A stretch of 64,000 nt of DNA from contig NZ_JBGUAU010000012.1 of assembly GCF_041820985.1 (NCBI RefSeq), forward strand, positions 1 to 64,000, read 5' to 3'. Source of the DNA: Evansella sp041820985. Lineage in GTDB: Bacteria > Bacillota > Bacilli > Bacillales > Salisediminibacteriaceae. A model generated the notes under the pieces. The model was given only the letters and a program-made list of their open reading frames with translations, did not search any database and was not told where the DNA came from. Within the stretch, counting starts at the first letter, position 1. Each line of letters begins with the position of its first letter. Made by a program: the position numbers and the translations under genes. Shown one piece after another: positions 26,305-35,598 of the stretch.

Positions 26305-26521
26305 CCAAACATACGTTCTTATTTCTATTAAAAAACAAATGTAAGGTTTGTTTTTTCTTTTGTACAACCATTAATGGGAATCCTAATAGTAAATGCAGTC
26401 CTGTCCCTATTTAACTATCGATGAGGTTCTAATCCTAGATTGAAACACGTTTCATCCTCACTATAAGATAAGAATAAATCATGAAATTAGCCACCCCTAA
26501 AGCGTTATCATTGTTAAATTT

Positions 26522-27373
26522 ATGATCGTGAAACATTTACTACGAAGCTCTTTATTTGTTCTGTTAATTCTTCTTTTTTCAGGATGTGAAATTGACATAA
26601 AAGTCGGTGGACTAGATCAGAATGATAACGAAAATAATGTTGAGAATAATACCAACAGTTTTCCAGACAATCAAAATAATAATGAGAAGACTGACAACAT
26701 GAATGTACCTGCAAATGAGGAAGATGATTCGAATCTTAGTGAAGATGTTCCAATGAATGATGAAAACGTGAAAGAAACCGAGGATAGCACAAATACAACA
26801 ACAGAAGGAATGGACCAAACAGATAATGTATCTGTGCGTGACTACTTACCAATGGAAGTTGGCTACGTCCATCGTGTTGGTGGAGATGTACCTGATGGAT
26901 TCGGTGAGTATGTACACGTTTTTGCTGAAAAAGATAACTATTACTTGGCGGCAGGTGGTTCTACTTCCATGGGCTTTTATCGTCTTTATAAAGTGAGTGA
27001 TCAAGAGGCTGCTCTTGTATTTGAAACAAATGAAGAACAACAAGAATATTACGATATTGATAGCTTTGTAACCGACCATGAGTATGATCAGGCTATTTCT
27101 TATGCAATAGACCATATCAACATGAACTATATCCTCCTGAAAGCTCCTTTAGTAGAAGATACGAGTTGGGAGAATGGGGTTATATTAAATACACATGTTA
27201 ATGCCCTACAGTCAGATGATTCTATTGTTTTGCATTATTGGTTGATTATGAAGAGTCTGAGGAATTACGATATTTCAAAGAAAGGTGTGGGATTAGTTGG
27301 GATAGTTCATTACTCTGCAGATATACAAGACTTATTTGGTGAAGCAGTTTATGCGAAAAATATTGTTCAATAA
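26522..27373 (+). CDS. Lipoprotein of unknown function
   Basis: A protein of 283 residues. The signal peptide ends in the lipobox LFSGC (Cys about 22). A long linker rich in Asn, Asp and Glu (about 30-100) follows, then a compact domain (about 105-283) starting YLPMEVGYVHRVGG that I do not recognise. It is probably tethered to the outer face of the membrane. No good ribosome site precedes the ATG, so the start is not certain, but it gives a proper signal peptide. It is a single gene. Confidence 0.65.
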   Translation: MIVKHLLRSSLFVLLILLFSGCEIDIKVGGLDQNDNENNVENNTNSFPDNQNNNEKTDNMNVPANEEDDSNLSEDVPMNDENVKETEDSTNTTTEGMDQTDNVSVRDYLPMEVGYVHRVGGDVPDGFGEYVHVFAEKDNYYLAAGGSTSMGFYRLYKVSDQEAALVFETNEEQQEYYDIDSFVTDHEYDQAISYAIDHINMNYILLKAPLVEDTSWENGVILNTHVNALQSDDSIVLHYWLIMKSLRNYDISKKGVGLVGIVHYSADIQDLFGEAVYAKNIVQ

Positions 27374-27467
27374 TTAAGAATAGCACAGGCCTACCTCTCA
27401 TCACCTAAGCGATTAGAAAGATTATTATTACTACTCTATTAACAAGAGGGTCATTTTAGTTCACCCT

Positions 27468-28469
27468 CTAGTCAGAAAATAGCTTACTGGTATTAACCTC
27501 ATACTCATAAAAAATGGATGTAGTTAATTCCTTGAACATTTCTTTTGCTTCAAGACAATTGTCTAATAAAGGCTTCCTTTCACATAATGGCGTTTTTTTA
27601 TATAGTTTTCGAATGCGAATAGGGATTCCAGCTCCCTTTTTATTTTTTTCGATTTTAATCTTATGAGGAGAATCAACTAACAGAGAGATAATATCCTGAG
27701 CTTTCTTTGAATGAGATTTCTTTAACATTACAAGGATATCAGAATCTGTTTTCCGAACAATGCTATGTATTCTTTCATCTATTATTCCATCAAAATGACT
27801 TACAATAGCTTCAGTTAGTAATCTATCCACCGCAACCAGAAAGGGAGATAAAAATAACAAATGATCGGAAATAATTAATTTTACGAGAAAGATACCTGTA
27901 TCCTTATCAGTTTCAATACCTTCTGTTGTACATGTAAGCTTGTGTAAAAGATCTTTTGGAAGAATGTTTCCGCTCCCAGACATATACGTATCTCTAAAAA
28001 AGCTGTCAAGATGATCCAACCCTAAAATATTGCCCACTCCAGTTAAAGGAGTTGGCCTATTTAATAGGTTGACGATCCTTGTGGGATCCATCTTTGCTTT
28101 CTTCAGAATAGAGGATATTTCATTTTCCAGGATGTATTGCTCTGTTAGATGATGGTGATTAAATCCTAATGATTTCTCTACTGCGTGGGAAAAAGGTAGG
28201 TGTCCTACGTCATGAAGAATTGCTGCTGTTCGTAGCTCTTTGTTTTCCGGGAAAAAATAAGCTGTTAGTTTCCACACACCGATTGTATGCTCGTATCGTG
28301 AATGCACGACAGAAGACACGAGTGATCCTGCACCAAAATGTGCTAACTGCTTCAATCGTCTCACGATATGACTTTGAAATAACTCCACTTCCCACGGGTG
28401 TGGTTCTATGTATGGGTATAATGGTTCGTGAAATAATATATTTTCTATTTGCAAAAATAACTCCTCCAA
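27468..28469 (-). CDS. HD-domain phosphohydrolase
   Basis: A protein of 333 residues. The HD motif is clear: RYEHTIGVW (first His), AAILHDVGHLPFSHAVE (HD pair and third His) and a later Asp in LGLDHLDSFFRD. It is similar in layout to dNTPase-like proteins such as YwfO. These hydrolyse phosphate esters of nucleotides; the exact substrate is unknown. It starts 13 bases downstream of the Nudix gene end, so the two are probably cotranscribed. Confidence 0.8.
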   Translation of the reverse strand: MEELFLQIENILFHEPLYPYIEPHPWEVELFQSHIVRRLKQLAHFGAGSLVSSVVHSRYEHTIGVWKLTAYFFPENKELRTAAILHDVGHLPFSHAVEKSLGFNHHHLTEQYILENEISSILKKAKMDPTRIVNLLNRPTPLTGVGNILGLDHLDSFFRDTYMSGSGNILPKDLLHKLTCTTEGIETDKDTGIFLVKLIISDHLLFLSPFLVAVDRLLTEAIVSHFDGIIDERIHSIVRKTDSDILVMLKKSHSKKAQDIISLLVDSPHKIKIEKNKKGAGIPIRIRKLYKKTPLCERKPLLDNCLEAKEMFKELTTSIFYEYEVNTSKLFSD

Positions 28470-28481
28470 GATGTTGGGAAA

Positions 28482-28904
28482 CTATATTTTAGATCCAGTA
28501 AAATGTATATTTTTCTTTGTAATTTCTAACGCCTCAATAGAAAAACAAGCAATTTTATCTGGTAGCTTTTCTAAAGAAAACCACCTTAGATCCCCAATTT
28601 TATCTTGTTCCATATTTTCAGGAACTCCATTAACATTTTTCATTTTATATATTAAAGATATATAATGCTCTTTTGTTTTATCATCAACTGTTTCCGCGGT
28701 ACAAACTAACTCATCTACTTCAACATCGAGGTTTACTTCTTCCTTCACTTCCCTCACTACGCAATCTGTTAAATGCTCATATAACTCCACTTTCCCACCA
28801 GGTATGCTCCATTTATTTGCCTCTGGTTCTTTAAGACGATAAACTAACAAAACTTGGTTGAAGTCATTAAGTATAATTGCCCCTGTTGCTATAGTTATGT
28901 TCAT
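28482..28904 (-). CDS. Nudix hydrolase
   Basis: A protein of 140 residues. The Nudix box GGKVELYEHLTDCVVREV then KEE (about 37-57) has all metal-binding glutamates (Gx5Ex7REVxEE). The substrate is probably a nucleoside diphosphate derivative. It is encoded just upstream of the HD phosphohydrolase, a pairing that would suit nucleotide clean-up. Confidence 0.85.
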   Translation of the reverse strand: MNITIATGAIILNDFNQVLLVYRLKEPEANKWSIPGGKVELYEHLTDCVVREVKEEVNLDVEVDELVCTAETVDDKTKEHYISLIYKMKNVNGVPENMEQDKIGDLRWFSLEKLPDKIACFSIEALEITKKNIHFTGSKI

Positions 28905-28969
28905 ATTATTAATTTCCCCCTCTATTTTTCGCTTAGATAAGTGTCGTGAACGATTTACTCAACACTTCA

Positions 28970-29365
28970 TTATCTTCTATTTTCGTTTGTGAATTCAACA
29001 ATTTCGATTTGGTTTCCACTTGGATCTTCTATGATGAAAAAAAATCCTGGTGGACAAGGTTTTGGTTCATCAAAAAGGATAGGTACACCTTGGCTTTTCA
29101 ATCGTTCAAAGTCCTCCTTGATATTAGTCGATTGAATTCCTAATAATACATGGTTTGTACCTTTATCAAACGTATTTTCTTCCTCAAGCACAATAGGTAT
29201 GTGATTATGTACTAAGCTTACAATTTTTTCACCATACATTTTTGAAACTTGAAAGTCTAATATTTTTGTATAAAACTCAATGGATTTCTTCATATTGCAT
29301 ACCTTCATTGTTAGTACGCATACTTTATTTAACATAGTTAGCCTCATTTTATCATCTTGATTCAT
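28970..29365 (-). CDS. VOC-family (glyoxalase/dioxygenase-like) protein
   Basis: A single VOC domain of 131 residues. VCNMKKSIEFYTKILDFQVSKM is the first beta-alpha unit, NHVLLGIQSTN the paired strand, and FFIIEDPSGNQIEIVEF holds the metal-ligand Glu. Members act as lyases, dioxygenases or resistance proteins; no closer assignment. A second in-frame Met at residue 10 (TMLNKV) is a possible later start. Confidence 0.75.
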   Translation of the reverse strand: MNQDDKMRLTMLNKVCVLTMKVCNMKKSIEFYTKILDFQVSKMYGEKIVSLVHNHIPIVLEEENTFDKGTNHVLLGIQSTNIKEDFERLKSQGVPILFDEPKPCPPGFFFIIEDPSGNQIEIVEFTNENRR

Positions 29366-29681
29366 ACAACCTTAGTAATTTTATTAACCCTATATATTCG
29401 GTATCAAATGGAATAATCCTCCAAAAAATTATAAGTGGATCATTTATATACATATTCCCATCGCTTCCTCTTCTTTTTGGTGTTCTACACATATTGACAA
29501 CTGAATCATGGAAAAGTTACAAATGATCTAGTTTTTTTTTCTTAGAAGATTCAAGTACGATACGTGAAATATTGTTCTTTCAAGCTTCTTACTAATGTAA
29601 TGAAAGACATTTATACACTAAAAAACGAGCTGTGAAGGCTCGCTAGTTAGTGTCGTTCACTGAACAATTTTATTAGATGTT
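29366..29681. other. Intergenic stretch with a hairpin
   Basis: No gene supported. A two-part stem ACACTA...TAGTGT with CGAGC/GCTCG near 29615-29653 is a likely terminator for the leftward GNAT gene. Confidence 0.45.
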
Positions 29682-30122
29682 TTATAAATTCAATGTATAT
29701 CTTAAATATGTGTTATCGTTTACGAAATTATTTTTTTCATATAACCTTTGCGCTTGTACGTTGGAAGGTGCTGTTTCTAACGATATTGATTTCGCACCTG
29801 TCTTCTCTGCAAAAGTAATACTAGCTTCTAGCAATTTTTGGCCTACTCCTAAATTTCGAGCTCCTTCATCAACGTATAAATCATTTAAAATCCATGTTCT
29901 TCTCATTGAGACAGAGGAGAGCATTGGATATAGTTGAACAAAACCTACAGACTTTTCTTCGCTTTTTGCAAGAAAAATTACCGAATCCTTATTTTCAAAT
30001 CTATCTAAAATAAATTGTTTTGCGCCTTCTAGATCTGACCTTTGTTTATAAAACATTCTATATAAATTAAATAGTTCAGCAACACCGTCTATATCCGCCT
30101 TAGATGCCCGGAGTATTTTCAT
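29682..30122 (-). CDS. GNAT-family N-acetyltransferase
   Basis: A protein of 146 residues. The acetyl-CoA binding motif A is seen as LNDLYVDEGARNLGVGQKLL (about 77-96, pattern VxxxxRxxGxG), and the C-terminal NVQAQRLYEKNNF is the usual motif B. Substrate unknown. It follows the methyltransferase gene after 13 bases on the same strand, probably one transcript. Confidence 0.85.
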   Translation of the reverse strand: MKILRASKADIDGVAELFNLYRMFYKQRSDLEGAKQFILDRFENKDSVIFLAKSEEKSVGFVQLYPMLSSVSMRRTWILNDLYVDEGARNLGVGQKLLEASITFAEKTGAKSISLETAPSNVQAQRLYEKNNFVNDNTYLRYTLNL

Positions 30123-30135
30123 GATTTTTCCTCCT

Positions 30136-30849
30136 TTATTTGTTTGAAATTGCTTTTATAATGAGAAAATGGGGATTTGTCTGTAAATAATGATAAGCTT
30201 CTTCCTTTATTTCTTTCATTTTTTCGTGTGGCTGAGGTTCTAGCATTTTATCTAGCTGAAAAAATGTAGTCGTTTCGTTGATAATATTTTGCATAGATCT
30301 TCTAAAAAAGCGAACTTCAATGGAAATCCTCGGTTTCTTCCATGTTTCCTTTAACAGTTTTGTTTCAAAATAGTCGTTACAAGGAAATCTAGTGAAATCC
30401 ATGAAAGGATGATGAACAGAATATATAAATATTCCTCCTGGCTTAAGAATACGCTGAAATTCCCGGAACGTTTTTGTCCAACTTTCTATGTAGTGAAGTG
30501 TTAAGGAACTTACGATGATATCAAAGGTATTATCTGGAAAGGGCAAGGACTCCCCTAAATCATGACAATGGAAGGTCGCTTTATCCCCTACTCGTTCTCG
30601 AGCTACTTGGATCATATCAGTGCTAACATCTATCCCCGTTAGATCTGCTCCTTTGTTCGCTAACTGTTCTGTATACCACCCTGCTGCACAACCGGCATCA
30701 AGAATCTTCATTTTGTGTAAATCCTCTGGCAAAGCAGACATCATCGCTGGTCGCTCATAATATGCATTATATGGACTTTCCTCATCTACATCGTATTTAT
30801 ATGTATTTGCCAACTGGTTGAAAATATGTTGAGTATCATTCTTTTTCAT
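30136..30849 (-). CDS. SAM-dependent methyltransferase (class I)
   Basis: A protein of 237 residues. SAM motif I ILDAGCAAGWYTEQL (about 48-62), motif II GIDVSTDMI, and FDIIVSSLTLHYI. It resembles UbiE/BioC-like methyltransferases; substrate unknown. It is the first gene of the pair with the GNAT gene. Confidence 0.82.
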   Translation of the reverse strand: MKKNDTQHIFNQLANTYKYDVDEESPYNAYYERPAMMSALPEDLHKMKILDAGCAAGWYTEQLANKGADLTGIDVSTDMIQVARERVGDKATFHCHDLGESLPFPDNTFDIIVSSLTLHYIESWTKTFREFQRILKPGGIFIYSVHHPFMDFTRFPCNDYFETKLLKETWKKPRISIEVRFFRRSMQNIINETTTFFQLDKMLEPQPHEKMKEIKEEAYHYLQTNPHFLIIKAISNK

Positions 30850-30919
30850 AAAGACCTCCTTGGATGTATTTTAGAGCTTCCTTCACTTCGCAACCAAGCT
30901 ATTTTATATTAGCATTGTT

Positions 30920-31420
30920 TTACAACAGAAAGAATACAGTGAAAAACAATACTAGTGTCCACATGTACGATATAACGAGTGTTTTTTCCGTTTTTTGTTC
31001 GAACCTTTTTCTCTTGTGTTCGAAAGAAAACATAAATAAAAATAGTAAAAAAAGAAAATAAACAAGAAAAACATAAATAAGAGAACGCCATTGTTCTACC
31101 CAAATCATGATAGGTCCCATTGTTCCACCTAATAAAAATAAGATTATGGATAAAACACCAACAATCCCACACAATTTAGGAATAATATTCCAAACGCTGT
31201 GTTCAAAAAAGCTGTTTCTTTTTTTAGACTCAAAAATAAAAATGAGAAAGAAACAAGTTATAACCAATACAATGATGAAAAAAGTGGTGTTTGATGAATT
31301 TGTAGCAGTCCATTCTCCAGTTGAAGGTAGATGATTTCTAGTTTTACTTAAGTATTCTATGGACCACATATTTATAAAGATAAGGCTAGCTGTTATTAAC
31401 TGTAATATAGTCCATTTCAC
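30920..31420 (-). CDS. Unknown membrane protein
   Basis: A protein of 166 residues with about four to five helices (LITASLIFINMW, FFIIVLVITCFFLIFIF, GVLSIILFLLGG, YVFLVYFLFLLFLFMF, TLVLFFTVFFLL). No family recognised. The AGGAAGTGATATATC leader supports the ATG at 31420. Confidence 0.6.
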   Translation of the reverse strand: MKWTILQLITASLIFINMWSIEYLSKTRNHLPSTGEWTATNSSNTTFFIIVLVITCFFLIFIFESKKRNSFFEHSVWNIIPKLCGIVGVLSIILFLLGGTMGPIMIWVEQWRSLIYVFLVYFLFLLFLFMFSFEHKRKRFEQKTEKTLVISYMWTLVLFFTVFFLL

Positions 31421-31817
31421 GATATATCACTTCCTTTATACATATACGCAGGAGAATTTTATAAGTTTCGCTTCTAATTTAAGTAGTCTTATATGCGGAG
31501 TTTTGCTGTGATCATCATTCTACCATACATTTCTACTATCCTACATTCCATAGGCACTCCTTAACGATTTCCTCTTGATCGTTAAGTTCACAAGAGGAAC
31601 ATGGCTCAACTCATGATTCGTCCTGTGGTATTTCCTTGTAAAACAAAAAAACATGAGCTTATGAATAAAACTCATGGCATATATATAAGAAAGACGTCTT
31701 CATTTCGATACTCGTCCAATAGAGCCCTCACAATAATAATAAACACCCTTAAGTCACTTCGTCATAAAAAGCACTTCTCAGAAAGAATCAAAATCACTAT
31801 TTAATTCTAGCATCCTC
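31421..31817. other. Gene-free stretch with exclusive hairpins
   Basis: No supported gene in nearly 400 bases. It contains CTTAACGAT/ATCGTTAAG (31560-31586) overlapping TTCCTCTTG/CAAGAGGAA (31569-31599), and CATGAG/CTCATG around 31652-31676. See the separate repeat entry. Confidence 0.4.
31560..31599. repeat. Two mutually exclusive hairpins
   Basis: The loop of the first 9-bp stem (TTCCTCTTG) is the exact partner of CAAGAGGAA further on, so forming the second stem opens the first. Switching RNAs have this layout, but no clear regulated gene follows on the plus strand. Confidence 0.4.
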
Positions 31818-32261
31818 TCAATCTATCTTCTTTCTCAGTAACAACCGAGATAATACATAACCATATAGAACATGCCCCAATAGCCAACAAATCCAAGCCT
31901 CTACTTGAGTAATAGGTGGTGTTCTTGTAGAGAGAGCGGTGGTTGGAAAAAGAATAAGTCCGATCAAAAAACAAAGAAAAACAATAAAGTTTATATAAGC
32001 CTTATACGACATCTCTTTTCGAAATAGAACCGCACGAATCATGCAACTTAATAAGACTGAAACGATCATATGAAAACTAAATTCTATCACTTCGGGAAAA
32101 GGAATGTCCTTAATAATAGGAAAATAATCGATGTTGAGAAGAAGTGTGTACACCTTTATGCTCCACACCTCTTCCATGACCTTAAATAATAACCCAAGAA
32201 TAATGCCAGCAATAACTCCTGCTATGATTGCTTGCCTATGAAAGAATCTTAACAATCTCAC
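31818..32261 (-). CDS. YqhR-like membrane protein
   Basis: A protein of 147 residues with four helices: AIIAGVIAGIILGLLF, a second near 58-78 (MIVSVLLSCMIRAVLF), IVFLCFLIGLILF and AWICWLLGHVLYGYVLSRLLL. It resembles the conserved Bacillus YqhR family in layout; the match is from memory and not firm. It lies 19 bases downstream of the TudS-like gene. Confidence 0.45.
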   Translation of the reverse strand: MRLLRFFHRQAIIAGVIAGIILGLLFKVMEEVWSIKVYTLLLNIDYFPIIKDIPFPEVIEFSFHMIVSVLLSCMIRAVLFRKEMSYKAYINFIVFLCFLIGLILFPTTALSTRTPPITQVEAWICWLLGHVLYGYVLSRLLLRKKID

Positions 32262-32280
32262 TCCCCCTTACAAGAATATA

Positions 32281-33258
32281 TTACGCAAAATTACGCCCTT
32301 TCCCCGAATCAGTTATCTCAATCAACTGCTCTGGATAAGGCATAAAGTATGTTTGTGAAGCTAAATAAGAATTGCTAAAGCGAGCATTCCAAGCCTTTAG
32401 TACTCCAAGGGGACTACTAAGTGGTACAACATTTTCTCGATATTGCTCCAACAAAGAAAGAAAAAATCTCTTCTCATCAGAGCTAATATTGTTTGAAAAA
32501 TACCCAAATATATGCTGAAGTACGTTTATATGCGATTGAAAACTAGGTTCTTTACTTAATAGTTCATAAAGTACTTTTTCATACGAAGTATATAACTCTT
32601 CTACGGGTTTCTTCTCTACATTCGCAACGATTCGACCTAATTCCTTTTGCTTCATTTGATGATATGCCATCAATAAATACTTATTTTCCGTTTGAAATGC
32701 CAACAAATCATTATATACATAGTTCTTTTTTATTTCTGAAAAACGAGCAATAGTAAATAGTTTTGTTAAGAAGTGTTCTCTTATCGTGAAATTTTTTAAT
32801 CGTCCTTCGTCCTCGATTGCTAAGTGTGAAAACTTCTGTAGCACAGCATCACCAAAAAAACCTGCAGACTTCCCTATTGTTGGCGCCTTTTCTAATCCAC
32901 TCATTATTTTCGCATCAGAAATAGCGCAACTCGGAGACCGATTCTTTAAAATAAATCCATGTACTTCCTCTAAAGATTTTATAAAGTTACTTGAAAAATC
33001 CAACATGTCCTTAGTCACATCAAGATTGGTAGCTGGTTGGATTAGTTTATACTCGTCTCCATCTGAAACAATTCGTATCGGCTTCCGTGGAGTTCCTAAA
33101 CCAATTTCTACTTCCGGACAAACAGTAATAAAAGTTACGTATTTTGATAATTTTTCGATAAAGGAATCATGAATTTTATCACCATTAAATCGACAAGCAT
33201 CAAATCCTAAGCACTTACTGATTACAACAATAGGTTTATTCCATTTCTTCATGTTCAA
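32281..33258 (-). CDS. DUF523 (TudS-like) + DUF1722 fusion protein
   Basis: A protein of 325 residues. The N-terminal part (about 1-150) matches DUF523: VISKCLGFDACRFNGD, VCPEVEIGLGTPRKPIRIV and LKNRSPSCAISDAKI, with cysteines in the places used by the 2-thiouracil desulfurase TudS for its Fe-S cluster. The C-terminal part matches DUF1722 (KYLLMAYHQMKQKELGRIVA). Bacterial YbgA-type proteins share this fusion. The likely role is removal of sulfur from thiolated bases, which is inference. It starts about 45 bases after crtM ends and may share its transcript. Confidence 0.75.
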   Translation of the reverse strand: MNMKKWNKPIVVISKCLGFDACRFNGDKIHDSFIEKLSKYVTFITVCPEVEIGLGTPRKPIRIVSDGDEYKLIQPATNLDVTKDMLDFSSNFIKSLEEVHGFILKNRSPSCAISDAKIMSGLEKAPTIGKSAGFFGDAVLQKFSHLAIEDEGRLKNFTIREHFLTKLFTIARFSEIKKNYVYNDLLAFQTENKYLLMAYHQMKQKELGRIVANVEKKPVEELYTSYEKVLYELLSKEPSFQSHINVLQHIFGYFSNNISSDEKRFFLSLLEQYRENVVPLSSPLGVLKAWNARFSNSYLASQTYFMPYPEQLIEITDSGKGRNFA

Positions 33259-33302
33259 TCTCCTTTACCTCTACAAAATCATATATTTCCCTTATTATTA
33301 CA

Positions 33303-34142
33303 TTATCCTTTACCAACCATACTCAAAATTTGCTCTTTTTGTTTGGAAGTGACAAATGCTCTTTTTCCGAAAACATCGTACTTGTTTTCGCGAATAGAAG
33401 TTAATATACCTCTGTAATAGTAACCTGCTAATCTAACAGGCAATCTTGAGGATTGAGGATACAGCTCCATATTAACTAAACCTTTATTGTAGTATTCCTC
33501 CGCTAACTCCGTTAACTCTTCACACATACCAACAAATGCAGCATTTACTTCTTTATTCGATAACATCTCATCCGTATAACCATATTTCTCTCGTAATTCT
33601 TTCGGAATATAAATACGATCTCGTTGTAAATCCTCCCCAATATCTCGAATAATATTGGTTATTTGCATGCCTAACCCTAAACTTATGGCACTAGAACGAA
33701 GTTTCTCTTTGTTTTCTGGGGATAGAATCGGCAATAACATCAAACCAACGGTACTTGCAACATAATAGGCATATTGCTCCATTTCTGCAATAGTACTGTA
33801 CCTTGACTTATATAAGTCCATTTCTTGGCCTTTCACCATATCAAGGAAAGGTTGAATCTCAAAATCAAATTTCGTAAAAGTATCCTGTAATGCGACCCAA
33901 AGAAACGAGTTTTCATCAACAACTCCATTCCTGAATAATTCAAAATCCCTTTTGAAATCGTTCAGTTCTTTAACTGGATTTGCTCCTTCATCTACGATAT
34001 CATCTATGGTACGGCAAAATGCATAAATAGCCCAAACTGCTTGCCGTTTTTTCAATGGCAAGAATTGGAACGCTTTTGAAAAGGATTTTGAGTGTACTTC
34101 CATTACTTGTTGACACAGTTTATACGCTTCGTTTACTTTCAT
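33303..34142 (-). CDS. crtM: Dehydrosqualene (diapophytoene) synthase
   Basis: A protein of 279 residues of the squalene/phytoene synthase family. First Asp-rich motif DDIVDEG (about 48-54), second DIGEDLQRDRIYIP, and the YYVASTVG stretch typical of trans-prenyl head-to-head synthases. It joins two farnesyl diphosphates to the C30 backbone. ATG 34142 with GGAGAGG upstream is preferred. It overlaps the end of the CrtN gene by 23 bases, indicating translational coupling. Confidence 0.88.
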   Translation of the reverse strand: MKVNEAYKLCQQVMEVHSKSFSKAFQFLPLKKRQAVWAIYAFCRTIDDIVDEGANPVKELNDFKRDFELFRNGVVDENSFLWVALQDTFTKFDFEIQPFLDMVKGQEMDLYKSRYSTIAEMEQYAYYVASTVGLMLLPILSPENKEKLRSSAISLGLGMQITNIIRDIGEDLQRDRIYIPKELREKYGYTDEMLSNKEVNAAFVGMCEELTELAEEYYNKGLVNMELYPQSSRLPVRLAGYYYRGILTSIRENKYDVFGKRAFVTSKQKEQILSMVGKG

Positions 34143-35598
34143 AGTCCGTTCCTCTCCTTGCAAATGAATTTTCTTCCTCTAATACCTTCGCTAACAGTCT
34201 AGCACCTTGCATGACAATGGGAATTCCTCCCCCTGGATGAATCGACGCCCCTACTGCGTAAGCATTTTCATAAGGAAATGGTTTCACTTGAGGTCGGAAC
34301 ACTCCTGATTGAAACAGAGTTGGTGCAATCCCAAAACTTCCTCCTCCAAATAAACCATCTGCCTTTGCTTCATGAGGAGTTCTCATTTTTTTCCACAACA
34401 ACTTTTCTAACAAGTTATCGTTTAATCTCTCTGATAAAACGTCAAGAATTTTCTCTGCGAATTTATCGTAATCATCTCGAGAAATGCTTGTATTTGAAGG
34501 CACAGGAACAAGAATATAAGCTACACTTTTTCCACTAGGTGCTAAAGAAGCATCATATTTTGATGGAGTAAACAAATAAATCGAAGGATCTTCTGGAAGT
34601 ACTTGTTTATCAAAAATATCGTCCATCAGAGAATCTAAATCATTCCCCATGAAGAACTGATGCATATGTTCTGTAGGTAAATGACCATCAAACCCTAAAT
34701 AAAGTAACAACGTTCCAGAGGAAGGTGTATACGATCGCGTTGACTTTTTCATTACCATTTTCTCTATCAATGGAAAATCTCCATTAAAGATAAACTTATC
34801 AAATGAATACTGTTTTTCTCGGACAGTGATAGACTCTACTCTGTTCTCCTTCACGGTTACATTTGTTACTTCACTTTCATATTGAGTCGTTATCCCTCGC
34901 TTTTCTACTTCCTCCGTCAGAAGTGAAACCAATCGTGCATATCCCCCTTTCAAATACCATATTCCGTGTTCATGCTCACTAAATGGAATTAATGAATAAA
35001 GAGCTGGTGTCTGCTTTGGTGAACCCCCAATATATAATGTTTGAAAAGCAAAGGCTTCTCTTAATTGCTTTGATTTAAAATAAACTCCTGTTTGTGCTTT
35101 GACTGTTTGGTATGCCTTCAACTTTAGTAACGTTTTCATATTTTCCTTCGTCCAAAACGATCTTTTTTTACTAAAGTCTTTTTGAAGAAAGGCCTTTTCT
35201 CCTTTTTCAAACCGATCTCTCATATCAGCTACATATGTTTCAAAAGATTCTTCTTCTCCTGGAAAATGATGTTCTATTTCCTCCTTTTGTCGCCTCCTAT
35301 CACTCCACTTAAGAAACGTGGTACCGTCAGGAAAATGCAAAGGATACATAGGATCAATTTGGATCATTTCTAAAGGGCTCGCGTCCACCCCTGTTTCAGC
35401 TAATATTTCCATTATGATTTGTGGCAATAAAATAATGGTTGGTCCTTCATCAATTTTAAAATCATCGTATTCCACAAACGTTAGTCTTCCTCCAAGTTTG
35501 TTGCTTTTTTCAAAAATGGTAACGTCTGCCCCTAATTTAGATAAGTATAGCGCTGAAATAAGTCCTCCAACACCACCACCGATAATTGCCGTTTTCAT
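34120..35598 (-). CDS. crtN: CrtN-type carotenoid desaturase
   Basis: A protein of 492 residues. The N-terminal Rossmann motif AIIGGGVGGLISALYLSKLG binds FAD. FQTLYIGGSPKQTPALYSLIP and FGIAPTLFQS...GASIHPGGGIPIVMQGARL match dehydrosqualene desaturases (CrtN/CrtNa). It introduces conjugated double bonds into diapophytoene. It overlaps the downstream crtM and the upstream paralog by four bases. Of the three related oxidoreductases in the cluster, this and the next are CrtN-like. Confidence 0.82.
   Translation of the reverse strand: MKTAIIGGGVGGLISALYLSKLGADVTIFEKSNKLGGRLTFVEYDDFKIDEGPTIILLPQIIMEILAETGVDASPLEMIQIDPMYPLHFPDGTTFLKWSDRRRQKEEIEHHFPGEEESFETYVADMRDRFEKGEKAFLQKDFSKKRSFWTKENMKTLLKLKAYQTVKAQTGVYFKSKQLREAFAFQTLYIGGSPKQTPALYSLIPFSEHEHGIWYLKGGYARLVSLLTEEVEKRGITTQYESEVTNVTVKENRVESITVREKQYSFDKFIFNGDFPLIEKMVMKKSTRSYTPSSGTLLLYLGFDGHLPTEHMHQFFMGNDLDSLMDDIFDKQVLPEDPSIYLFTPSKYDASLAPSGKSVAYILVPVPSNTSISRDDYDKFAEKILDVLSERLNDNLLEKLLWKKMRTPHEAKADGLFGGGSFGIAPTLFQSGVFRPQVKPFPYENAYAVGASIHPGGGIPIVMQGARLLAKVLEEENSFARRGTDYESKRSV

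Noticed and set aside
31601..31804. 67-codon plus-strand frame in the hairpin region
   Set aside because: No ribosome site and it crosses further hairpins; no protein-like pattern.
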